Shown: positions 34,270 to 41,911 of the stretch, piece after piece
Position numbering within the stretch: the first letter of the stretch is position 1
Layout of the letters: each line of letters starts with the position of its first letter
NCBI RefSeq assembly: GCF_025506335.1
Contig: NZ_JANZYO010000006.1
Coordinates: 288,349 to 352,348 of the forward strand
Length of the DNA: 64,000 bases
Direction: 5' to 3'
From: Mumia quercus
GTDB taxonomy: Bacteria; Actinomycetota; Actinomycetes; Propionibacteriales; Nocardioidaceae
Made by a program: the position numbers and the translations under genes
Notes under the pieces: generated by a model
The model's input: only the letters and a program-made list of their open reading frames with translations
Told to the model about the DNA's origin: nothing
The model's database searches: none

Positions 34270-35223
34270 ATGGGCGACGCGGTCGAGGTCGAGGTCGGGG
34301 ATCGCGACGTCCGCATCTCCAACCCCGACCGCGTCTACTTCCCCGAGCGCGGTGAGACCAAGCTCGACCTGGTCCACTACTACCTCGCCGTCGGAGACGG
34401 CATCGTGAACGCCCTTCGGGAGAGGCCGTGCATGCTGCACCGCTTCCCGAAGGGCGTCGCCGAGAAGAAGGTCCACCAGAAGCGTGTCCCCGCCGGCGCC
34501 CCGCCGTGGCTGGAGACCGTGCGGGTCGAGTTCCCGCGGTACGGGCGCCACGCGTACGAGCTGTGCGTCACCGAGCTGGCGAGCGTGATCTGGGCGGTCC
34601 AGATGTCCACCGTCGAGTTCCACCCGTGGAACTCCCGCCGCGCCGACACCGAGAAGCCCGACGAGTGGCGCATCGACCTCGACCCCGGCCCGGACTGCGA
34701 CTTCGCGACCGTACGCCGGGTGGCGCACGTGGTCCACGGGGTCCTCGACGAGCTCGGCGCCGTGGGGTGGCCGAAGACGTCCGGGGGATCCGGGATGCAC
34801 GTGTACGTCCGCATCGAGCCCGAGCACGGGTTCTCCGACGTCCGGCGTGCTGCGCTCGCGTTTGCCCGCGAGGTCGAGCGACGTGCTCCCGACGACGTCA
34901 CCACGACCTGGTGGCGCAAGGACCGCGACCCGTCGAAGCTCTTCGTGGACTACAACCAGAACACGCGCGACCACACGATCGCCGCCGCGTACTCCGTACG
35001 AGGAGTCCCGGACGCCCGGGTGTCGGCACCGATCCGCTGGGACGAGGTGGACACCGTGGAGCCCGCCGAGCTGACGATCGCGACCATGCCGGCGCGCTAC
35101 CGCGAGCTCGGCGACCTCCATGCCGGGATCGACGACGCCGTCTTCTCGATCGCGCCTCTGCTCGAGTGGGCCGAGCGGGACGAGGCGGAGGGAGCGGAGA
35201 TCCCGCCGGAGGAGGGTGGCTGA
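34270..35223 (+). CDS. LigD-type polymerase domain protein (stand-alone)
   Basis: A 317-residue archaeo-eukaryotic-primase-type polymerase, like the POL domain of LigD and the mycobacterial PolD proteins. Metal-binding acids are visible in WRIDLDPGPDCDFATVRR (DxD, about residues 136-138) and LFVDYNQNTRDHTIAAAYS (third Asp). Other family blocks: MLHRFPKGVAEKKVHQKRVP and GWPKTSGGSGMHVYVRI. It can add ribonucleotides at DNA ends in repair. No ligase, nuclease or Ku gene adjoins. The start at 34270 was chosen over an ATG at 34240 because GAGGAT lies 7 bases upstream and the domain begins at once. Confidence 0.87.
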   Translation: MGDAVEVEVGDRDVRISNPDRVYFPERGETKLDLVHYYLAVGDGIVNALRERPCMLHRFPKGVAEKKVHQKRVPAGAPPWLETVRVEFPRYGRHAYELCVTELASVIWAVQMSTVEFHPWNSRRADTEKPDEWRIDLDPGPDCDFATVRRVAHVVHGVLDELGAVGWPKTSGGSGMHVYVRIEPEHGFSDVRRAALAFAREVERRAPDDVTTTWWRKDRDPSKLFVDYNQNTRDHTIAAAYSVRGVPDARVSAPIRWDEVDTVEPAELTIATMPARYRELGDLHAGIDDAVFSIAPLLEWAERDEAEGAEIPPEEGG

Positions 35224-35239
35224 CCCCGGGTCGAGGCGC

Positions 35240-35245
35240 TAGCGT
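35240..35245 (+). promoter_or_regulatory. -10 box of the YtxH-like gene
   Basis: TAGCGT about 35 bases before the ATG at 35281, predicting a leader of about 29 bases that contains the GAGGAG ribosome site. Confidence 0.4.
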
Positions 35246-35280
35246 CGAAGCTTGGGCAACGCCCGTCGAGAGGAGCTCTC

Positions 35281-35637
35281 ATGCGTAAGATCCCGCTGCT
35301 CGTCGCCGCCGGCGTCGGGTACGTCCTCGGCGCCAAGGCCGGACGCGAGAGGTACGACCAGATCGTCACCCAGGCCAAGAGGCTCATGGGGAGTCAGCCG
35401 GTGCAGGACGGCGTCTCGAAGGCGACCGAGACCATGAAGGACCAGGCGCCGGTCGTCAAGGACAAGGTGTCCGGGGTCGCTCACAAGGTCGCCGACAAGG
35501 TCACCCCGGGCGGTGACGCGTCGGACGCCGGCGACGACGTCGTCGGGACGTACTCGACCACGCCGAGCGGCACCCACATCGACGTCGAGGAAGAGGTCGC
35601 CTGGACGACCTCCACGGACGACAAGCCCACTCCCTGA
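35281..35637 (+). CDS. small YtxH-like protein
   Basis: A 118-residue protein: a short hydrophobic start (KIPLLVAAGVGYVLGAKAG, residues 3-21) leads into a helical, charged stretch GRERYDQIVTQAKRLMGSQP and an acidic tail rich in Thr, Asp and Ser. The glycine-rich hydrophobic segment plus amphipathic helix is typical of YtxH-like and 'general stress' small membrane-associated proteins. Function unknown. GAGGAG stands upstream of the ATG. A strong hairpin follows the stop. Confidence 0.72.
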   Translation: MRKIPLLVAAGVGYVLGAKAGRERYDQIVTQAKRLMGSQPVQDGVSKATETMKDQAPVVKDKVSGVAHKVADKVTPGGDASDAGDDVVGTYSTTPSGTHIDVEEEVAWTTSTDDKPTP

Positions 35638-35651
35638 CGCCCGCCGCCCCG

Positions 35652-35709
35652 CGATCTGACGCGTTCCCCCCTCGTTGCGGACGAGAGAGGTGGCGAACGC
35701 GTCAGATCG
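35652..35709. terminator. bidirectional hairpin between convergent genes
   Basis: A perfect 15-base inverted repeat (CGATCTGACGCGTTC at 35652-35666 with its complement at 35695-35709) encloses a second 5-base stem (CTCGT/ACGAG). It starts 15 bases after one stop and ends 17 bases before the other. There is no U-tract, as is common for actinobacterial terminators. Confidence 0.65.
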
Positions 35710-35726
35710 GGAGGGCGGACGAGTTG

Positions 35727-37736
35727 CTACCGCGTGCGCAGGCCGAACCCGTACGGGTAGAGCGGGTCGTAGTCCGCGTCACCGACGTTGATCGGCTCCT
35801 GGTCGACGCTTCGCGGCCAGGTCACGGGGAGCCTGCCGGTGAACCGCTTCTTGCCGAAGAGCACGTCCGCGACGCCGTCGCCCTCGCTTCCGGGCAGCCA
35901 GCCGGCGACGAGCCCGTCGATCTTGCTCAGGAGAGCAGGCGGGATCTCCAGCGGCCGACCGGAGACCACGATCACGACGCACTCCGCTGCCTGTGTGCAC
36001 ACCTTGTCGACGGCCTGCTGATCTGCCGCGGACAGCTTCATGTCCTTCACCGGCCGCGGGACGCCGTTGTCGCCCGGGTCGTACGCCCACTGCGGACCGC
36101 CGACGTCGCCGAAGCCCTCCGCGTACGGGGTCTCGCCGACGACCACGACACCCGTCGCGTCACTCGGCACCGGCTCCGCCGCCGTCTCGCTCACCGTGAC
36201 GTCCCCGCGCGTCGCGTCCTCGATGCCCTCGAGGATCGTCGTGCCCGGGATCACGTTGGTCGAGCCGCCCTGCCAGGTCAGCGTCCAGCCGCCCGCCTGG
36301 TTGCCGATGTTGTCGGCGTTGCTGCCGGCGACGTAGAGCGGTGCGCGCTTCGACAGCGGCAGGACCCGTCCGCGGTTCTTCAGCAGCACCTGCGACTTCG
36401 CGACCGCTTCGCGGGCGACCTTGCGGTGCTGCCTGCTCCCGACCTCGTCGAGGTGACGGCGATCGGTGTAGGGCTTCTCGAACAGCCCGAGCTCGAACTT
36501 CTGGGCCAGGATCCGGCTCACTGCGTCGTCGATCCGCCGCATCGAGACGCGCCCGGCCTCGACCTCTTCGGTGAGCGCCGTGATGAACTGGCGGAACTGC
36601 GCGGGCTCCATCGCCATGTCGACGCCGGCGTTGATGGCGGTGCGGACCTGCGTGTTCCAGTCGCCGGGGATCTGGTGGATGCCTTCCCAGTCGCTGATCA
36701 CGAACCCGTCGAAGCCCATCCGCCGCTTGAGGACGCCGGTGAGAAGCTCGGAGTGCGCGTGCATCTTGAGCGGGTTGCCGACGCCGTCCTCGGTCCAGTC
36801 CACCGAGGAGAACGACGGCATGACCGAGCCGGCCCCGTAGCGCTGGATCGCCGGCCAGTACGGCGCGAGCGCGAGCCGCGCGAACTCCTGGCGGCTGACG
36901 ATCGTGATGCCCTGGTCGATCGTGTAGTCACCGGCGGCCGTGCCGAAGGTGGTGAGCCCGTCCCCCGCGAAGTGCTTCGGGGTTGCCAGCACACGGTCGG
37001 GGTTGTCGAGCTGACCACGCCTGCCCTGGAAGCCGCGGACGGCGACCGCCATCTGCGAGACCAGCCGCGGCGACTCCCCGAAGCTCTCGTACGTCCGGCC
37101 CCACCGGTCGTCGCGGGCGACGCACAGGCAGGGCGCGAAGTTCCACTGCGGCCCGGTCGCGCGCGTCTCCTCGGCGGTGATGTGGGCCGCCTTCTCGACG
37201 AGCTTCGGGTCGCGGGTAGCGCCGAGCCCGATGTTGTGGGGGAAGACGGTCGCGCCGTACAGGTTCCCGTGGCCGTGTACCGCGTCGACGCCGTACAGGA
37301 CGGGGATCTTGAGCCGGGTCGCCAGCGCCCCGTCCTGGAACGCGTCGACCATGTCCGCCCAGCCTTCGGGCGAGTTGTCGGCGGGGACGGAGCCGCCTCC
37401 GGAGAGGATGCTGCCGAGACCGAGCTCGGTGACGTCGGCAGGAGTGGCGTTGGCCCGCTCGGCCTGCGTCATCTGGCCGATCTTCTCCGCGAGCGTCATC
37501 CGCGACAGCAGGTCCTTCACCCGCTTCTCGGTCGAAAGGCGCGGGTTGAGGTACGCGGGCTTGCCGCGGTCCTTCGCGGCCGCGTGGCCGGGCGCGCTGG
37601 CGGGCGTGGCCGGTGCGGCGGCGGCGCCGACGCCGACGGTGCCGGCGACCAGGGCCGTGACCGCCCCCAGGGCGAGCGCGGCGCGTCGGGAGGGGGATCG
37701 GGGTGCTGCGTCCGTGCTTCGAGGTGTGGCGTCCAT
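35727..37736 (-). CDS. exported glycoside hydrolase family 3 beta-glucosidase
   Basis: A 669-residue secreted exo-acting glucosidase/glucanase. The N-terminus has a twin-arginine-like signal (SPSRRAALALGAVTALVAG, residues 14-32). The GH3 barrel begins KRVKDLLSRMTLAEKIGQMT and has VLYGVDAVHGHGNLYGATVF, TPKHFAGDG and the nucleophile Asp in GFVISDWEGIHQI (about residue 333). The C-terminal half has AREAVAKSQVLLKNRGRVLP and ends YPYGFGLRTR. It resembles plant-type exo-beta-glucanases. GGAGG precedes the ATG. The upstream DNA holds TGAC-GTAT-GTCA (37755-37766) overlapping TATG-T-CATA, a possible operator. Confidence 0.88.
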   Translation of the reverse strand: MDATPRSTDAAPRSPSRRAALALGAVTALVAGTVGVGAAAAPATPASAPGHAAAKDRGKPAYLNPRLSTEKRVKDLLSRMTLAEKIGQMTQAERANATPADVTELGLGSILSGGGSVPADNSPEGWADMVDAFQDGALATRLKIPVLYGVDAVHGHGNLYGATVFPHNIGLGATRDPKLVEKAAHITAEETRATGPQWNFAPCLCVARDDRWGRTYESFGESPRLVSQMAVAVRGFQGRRGQLDNPDRVLATPKHFAGDGLTTFGTAAGDYTIDQGITIVSRQEFARLALAPYWPAIQRYGAGSVMPSFSSVDWTEDGVGNPLKMHAHSELLTGVLKRRMGFDGFVISDWEGIHQIPGDWNTQVRTAINAGVDMAMEPAQFRQFITALTEEVEAGRVSMRRIDDAVSRILAQKFELGLFEKPYTDRRHLDEVGSRQHRKVAREAVAKSQVLLKNRGRVLPLSKRAPLYVAGSNADNIGNQAGGWTLTWQGGSTNVIPGTTILEGIEDATRGDVTVSETAAEPVPSDATGVVVVGETPYAEGFGDVGGPQWAYDPGDNGVPRPVKDMKLSAADQQAVDKVCTQAAECVVIVVSGRPLEIPPALLSKIDGLVAGWLPGSEGDGVADVLFGKKRFTGRLPVTWPRSVDQEPINVGDADYDPLYPYGFGLRTR

Positions 37737-37832
37737 GTGTCCTCCGCTCGAATGTGACGTATGTCATACCCAGCTTCTGAATATTGCGCAGGCGACAACA
37801 AATGGCAAGAGGGGCGTGGCGGGGTACGGCAC

Positions 37833-37901
37833 GGATCTGAGGTACCAGCGGGACCAGACTAGGGAGGTCACCTGATGCCCCTGCCTACCTCAGACGACGA
37901 G
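37833..37901 (+). promoter_or_regulatory. leader-box cassette, copy 2
   Basis: Same boxes as copy 1: GGATCTGAGGTACC (37833-37846), CTAGGG (37859-37864), GATGC (37874-37878) and CTACCTCAGACGACGAG (37885-37901). CTGAGGTA and TACCTCAG form a perfect 8-base inverted pair. It precedes the small gene at 37912 and the LAL regulator, and is divergent from the GH3 gene. Confidence 0.6.
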
Positions 37902-37911
37902 CATCGACGGC

Positions 37912-38028
37912 ATGATCCTTCTTCCTGAGTACTACGTCAGCACCGAGATCAACCGTCGGCTCGAGGACGCTCACCCGCGTCCCCGCCGCCGTACGGTTCG
38001 CCGTCGGGTCCGCCGGTCGCGCCTCTGA
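37912..38028 (+). CDS. 38-residue Arg-rich small protein, paralogue of the one at 34091
   Basis: Begins MILLPEYYVSTEINRRLEDA and ends in about 18 residues dominated by Arg (RPRRRTVRRRVRRSRL). Seven of the first 18 residues are identical to the protein at 34091 without gaps. Unlike that copy it has no clear ribosome site, and the ATG lies only 10 bases after the last leader box, so it may be translated from a very short leader. It sits 73 bases before the LAL regulator on the same strand and may be part of its circuit. No known family is recognised. Confidence 0.55.
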   Translation: MILLPEYYVSTEINRRLEDAHPRPRRRTVRRRVRRSRL

Positions 38029-38101
38029 CGGGGGACCTGCGGCGGTGCAGCCCCAAGGAATCGGCTCGAATCCTGTCGGCCCCGTGAGCGATCATGAGGG
38101 T

Positions 38102-41008
38102 ATGTCCGCCGACTGGAGACCTGCCGAGCCCCTCGTCGGACGTGAGGCCGAGCTCTCGCGCCTGCTCGCCGCCGCCGGCGTCGAAGACCCGGAGGCCCGC
38201 GGGGGTGTCCTCCTCAGCGGCGACGCCGGGATCGGCAAGACGCGGCTCCTGCGCGAGCTGGCCGTCCGAGCCTCAGACGCCGGCCACCGCGTGCTCGCCG
38301 GCCACTGCCTCGACCTCGGCGACAGCGCCATCCCTTTCCAGCCCTTCGCGGAGGTGCTCTCCGGCCTCGACCACGACACGCGTGCGGCGATGTCCGAGGC
38401 GATGCCCCCGCTGGGGCCACTGATGTGGGGCGCCGCAGCCGGCTCCGGAGTCGACCGCGGTGAGCTCTTCTCGTCCGTCGTGGCCGCCCTTGAGCTGCTC
38501 GCGGCGAGCCAGCCGCTGCTACTCGTTATCGAGGACGCACACTGGGCGGACGCCTCCACGCGCCATCTCATCCGTTACGTCCTCTCCCAGCGGTACGAGG
38601 GGCAGGTCCGCATCGTGGTGTCCTACCGCAGCGACGACCTCCACCGGCGCCACCCGCTGCGTACCGATATCGCCGAGTGGAGCCGGATGCCGCACGTACA
38701 ACGTCTCGACCTTGGCCCGCTCGCCGACGACGACGTTCGCAGGCTCGTGCGGTCCCGCGCGGACGGCGACATCGGCGTCGCGGGGATGAGCGCGATCGTG
38801 CGCCGCGCCGAGGGCAACGCGTTCATCGTCGAAGAGCTGCTGGACGTCGCCGACCGCACAGGTCCGCTGCCGCCCACGCTGGCCGACCTGCTCCTCGTGC
38901 GACTCGACCGCCTCGACGACGACGCACGGCACGTCGTGCGGGCCATCGCGTGCGCCGGAGGTGAGGTCAAGGAGGATCTCCTCGCCTCGGTGGTCGACCT
39001 TCCGGCGGCCTCGCTGGAGGAGGCGATCCGCTCGGCGGTCGACCACCGGATCCTGGCGCCGACCAGACGCGACGGCTACGTCTTCCGCCATGCCCTGCTC
39101 GCGGAGGTCGTCCGAGACGACCTGCTGCCCGGCGAGCGTCGGCGGTTCCACCGGGCTTACGTCGAGGCACTCGGAGACAGCGGCAACGCCGCCGACGTGG
39201 CGCGTCACGCGTTCGAGGCAGGTCTCGACGACGTGGCCTTCTCCGCCAGCGTGCGCGCGGCCGAGCGCGCCTCGCGCGTCACCGGCCACGACGAGGCGGC
39301 CGACCACTACGACCGAGCGCTCTCGGTCGTCTCGGCGGCGCCTGCAGGCACGGACGTCGTCGGGCTCGTGATCGCAACGGCCGAGGCGAAGACCGCCGCG
39401 GGGTACGTCCGCCGCGCCTGGGCGCTGCTCGGCGACTACCTCGAGACGACATCCGACCTCTCGACGGAGGAACGCGCGCGACTCCTCGTCGCCTACGGGT
39501 CGTCGGCGGTGCTTGCCGACCACGCCGTCGAGGTGCTCGACGTGCTGGACGAGCTCTTCACGCTCGTGCCCGAGCAGCCGACCCCGCTCCGGGCGTCCGT
39601 CGAAGAGCTTGCCGCGCTCATGATGACCGCCACACGCCGCGACGAGGAGGCGATGCGATGGGCGACGCAGGCGATGACCTTGGGTCAGCGTCTCGGCCTC
39701 AGTCGGATCGTGTCCGACGCGGCTGCCACCAAGGCCCGCGCTCGGTCGCGAATCGGAGACGATCCCGAGGGGGACGAGCGCCGGTTCCTCGAGGTCGCCG
39801 AGATCGCCCGACGCGAGCACAACGTGGTCGCGGAGCTGAGGGCGCGCCACCATCTCGCCTTCCACTACCACGACCGAGGCGATCTCGACCGCGCCGAGGA
39901 CGAGTTCCTCCACGTCATGGCGACGGCGGCGAAGGCAGGGCGCCAGTGGGCGCCGTACGGGTTCGACGGGCGGTTCTTCGCCGCGGTCACCGCCTACCTC
40001 CGAGGTCGTTGGGACCGCGTCGTGGAGCTCGTCGACGTCGCCGCACTGAGACCGCCGAAGGTGCCCGCGGCCAGCCTCGAGGCGGTCGGGCTGCTCGTCT
40101 CGGCGGGCCGCGGCGACGCGTCGGCGCTGAAGACGGCAGAGCGGTTGCGCGGCTTCTGGAAGAAGGACATCGCCCTCGCCATCCACGCCGCGACTGCGGC
40201 AATCGATCTGGCACCGGACGTCGCCACAGCGACGTGGTGGCACGACGGCCTGGTCGAGGCGCTCGTGGCCGACTGGGACGCCGAGCTCGTCCCCGGCCGC
40301 CTGCGCATGGCAGGGCTCCTGGTCGGTCGTTTCGCCGACGCTGCGCCGCACGCGTCGACCGTCGAGCGAAGCACGTGGCTGGAGCGCGCCGAGCAGCTGC
40401 GTACGGTCGGCGACCGGGCGATCGCCGAGCGCGGACCTTTCGGGCCCGAGGGGACGGCGTGGGAGCGGCGGCTCGATGCGGAGATCCTGCGGCTGCGCTG
40501 GATCGTGGGGGACGAGGTCGGCCTCGACGACCTGGTGGACGGCTGGCGCAAGACGACGGAGGCGTTCGCCACGCTCGGCCACGTGTACGAGGAGGCGCGC
40601 TCGGCCTCACGACTGGCCGCAGTCCTGCACGCCGCAGGTGACGTGGCCGGCGCCAAGCAGGTCGCCAGCGCCGCGTACGAGCAGGCGGCGGCGCTGCGCG
40701 CGGCGCCGCTGATGAGCACGCTCGAGCAGCTCGCCGGCGCGACGTCCGCCCGGAGCTCCACGACGACGGGCTCCTCCGGGGCGGAGGCTCCGCGCACCCA
40801 GGACGGGGAGAAGCCGCTGACCGCGAGGGAGCAGGAGGTCCTCGAGCACCTCGTGGAAGGCCGGACGAACGGCGAGATCGCGTCGCTGCTGTTCATCAGC
40901 ACCAAGACGGTCTCGGTCCACGTCTCGAACATCCTCGCCAAGCTCGGCGCGTCGACGCGGACGGAGGCGGCCGCGATCGCACGACGAGCAGGATCGCGCG
41001 AGCGCTGA
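38102..41008 (+). CDS. LAL-type LuxR-family ATPase regulator
   Basis: A 968-residue ATP-binding transcription factor. Walker A is LLSGDAGIGKTRLLRELA (about residues 37-54), Walker B is LLLVIEDAHWADASTRHLIR, followed by a winged helix and long TPR-like helical region. A Ser/Thr-rich linker precedes the C-terminal LuxR HTH (PLTAREQEVLEHLVEGRTNG, then STKTVSVHVSNILAKLGAST). The ATG at 38102 was chosen over GTG codons at 38045 and 38081: GATCAT lies 6 bases upstream and the ATPase domain starts at once. Its neighbour upstream is a small-protein cassette whose boxes may be its own binding sites. Confidence 0.86.
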   Translation: MSADWRPAEPLVGREAELSRLLAAAGVEDPEARGGVLLSGDAGIGKTRLLRELAVRASDAGHRVLAGHCLDLGDSAIPFQPFAEVLSGLDHDTRAAMSEAMPPLGPLMWGAAAGSGVDRGELFSSVVAALELLAASQPLLLVIEDAHWADASTRHLIRYVLSQRYEGQVRIVVSYRSDDLHRRHPLRTDIAEWSRMPHVQRLDLGPLADDDVRRLVRSRADGDIGVAGMSAIVRRAEGNAFIVEELLDVADRTGPLPPTLADLLLVRLDRLDDDARHVVRAIACAGGEVKEDLLASVVDLPAASLEEAIRSAVDHRILAPTRRDGYVFRHALLAEVVRDDLLPGERRRFHRAYVEALGDSGNAADVARHAFEAGLDDVAFSASVRAAERASRVTGHDEAADHYDRALSVVSAAPAGTDVVGLVIATAEAKTAAGYVRRAWALLGDYLETTSDLSTEERARLLVAYGSSAVLADHAVEVLDVLDELFTLVPEQPTPLRASVEELAALMMTATRRDEEAMRWATQAMTLGQRLGLSRIVSDAAATKARARSRIGDDPEGDERRFLEVAEIARREHNVVAELRARHHLAFHYHDRGDLDRAEDEFLHVMATAAKAGRQWAPYGFDGRFFAAVTAYLRGRWDRVVELVDVAALRPPKVPAASLEAVGLLVSAGRGDASALKTAERLRGFWKKDIALAIHAATAAIDLAPDVATATWWHDGLVEALVADWDAELVPGRLRMAGLLVGRFADAAPHASTVERSTWLERAEQLRTVGDRAIAERGPFGPEGTAWERRLDAEILRLRWIVGDEVGLDDLVDGWRKTTEAFATLGHVYEEARSASRLAAVLHAAGDVAGAKQVASAAYEQAAALRAAPLMSTLEQLAGATSARSSTTTGSSGAEAPRTQDGEKPLTAREQEVLEHLVEGRTNGEIASLLFISTKTVSVHVSNILAKLGASTRTEAAAIARRAGSRER

Positions 41009-41020
41009 GACGCTGAAGGC

Positions 41021-41884
41021 ATGTGTCGCCTGTTCGGTATGCACTGCGGTCGGCTGCCGATGACCGCGACGTTCTGGCTGCTCGACGCGCCTGACAGCCT
41101 GCGGTTGCAGGGCCGCCGAAACCCTGACGGGACAGGCATCGGCGTCTTCGAGCCCGACGGCACCGCGCGCGTCGACAAACAGCCGATCGACGCGTGGGAC
41201 GACACCGACTTCGCCCGCGACGCGCGCACGATGCACGGGACGACGTTCGTGGCGCACGTCCGGTACGCGAGCACCGGGGCGCACACGGTGGCCAACACGC
41301 ACCCGTTCGAGCGGGACGGCCGGATCTTCGCGCACAACGGCGTCGTTGAAGGGCTCGACGCGCTCGACGCGCGGCTGGACGAGCTCGGGGCGCGCACGCT
41401 CGTCGAAGGCGAGACGGACAGCGAGCGCGTGTTCGCGCTGATCACGGCCGAGGTGCGCCGCAACTGCGGGGACGTCGCCGACGGCGTGAACGCGGCGATC
41501 GGGTGGATCGCCGAGCACCTCCCCGTGCTCTCGCTGAACTTCGTCATGGTGACGGCGAAGGACCTCTGGGCGCTGCGCTACCCGGAGACCCACCCGCTCT
41601 GGTACCTCGAACGCGCCGACCGGGTGCCCGGCGAAGCCGGCTGGGACGGCGCCAGCGCGCGCATCCGTACGCGGGTGGCTCCCTCTGACGACGACCACCG
41701 GACCGTGGTGGTGGCCACCGAGCGGATGGACGACGAGCCGGGATGGTCGGCGTTGGAGCCAGGTGAGCTCATGCACGTCGACCGCGACCTCGCGGTGACG
41801 CGCACCGTCGCGTTCGGTCCGCTGCGCCACCCGCTCACGCTCGCCGACCTCGAGCCGACCGCGTCGGCGTCCCAGCGCGCGTAG
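41021..41884 (+). CDS. class II glutamine amidotransferase, YafJ-like
   Basis: A 287-residue N-terminal-nucleophile hydrolase. After Met removal Cys2 (MCRLFGMHCG) would be the catalytic residue, and RNPDGTGIGVFEPDG, FVAHVRYASTGAHTVANTHP and FAHNGVVEGLDALDARLDE form the glutamine site, as in GATase_4 proteins. It lacks a synthase domain, so the ammonia acceptor is unknown; relatives include YafJ and EgtC, which works in ergothioneine synthesis. No ergothioneine genes lie here. The gene is 12 bases after the LAL regulator and could be co-transcribed, although GACGCT also lies 6 bases before its ATG. Confidence 0.82.
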   Translation: MCRLFGMHCGRLPMTATFWLLDAPDSLRLQGRRNPDGTGIGVFEPDGTARVDKQPIDAWDDTDFARDARTMHGTTFVAHVRYASTGAHTVANTHPFERDGRIFAHNGVVEGLDALDARLDELGARTLVEGETDSERVFALITAEVRRNCGDVADGVNAAIGWIAEHLPVLSLNFVMVTAKDLWALRYPETHPLWYLERADRVPGEAGWDGASARIRTRVAPSDDDHRTVVVATERMDDEPGWSALEPGELMHVDRDLAVTRTVAFGPLRHPLTLADLEPTASASQRA

Positions 41885-41887
41885 GCT
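41882..41887 (+). promoter_or_regulatory. -10 box of gnd
   Basis: TAGGCT overlaps the stop of the amidotransferase gene and lies 24 bases before the gnd GTG, leaving room for an AAGGGAGA ribosome site. Confidence 0.45.
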
Positions 41888-41911
41888 GCGCGACAGACAA
41901 GGGAGACACAC

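Noticed and set aside
38052-38086. tRNA-like 3' end (GGCTCGAATCC followed by CGGCCCCG) before the second LAL gene
   Set aside because: The T-arm is imperfect and no matching 5' acceptor or anticodon arm is found within 90 bases upstream. It is at best a remnant.
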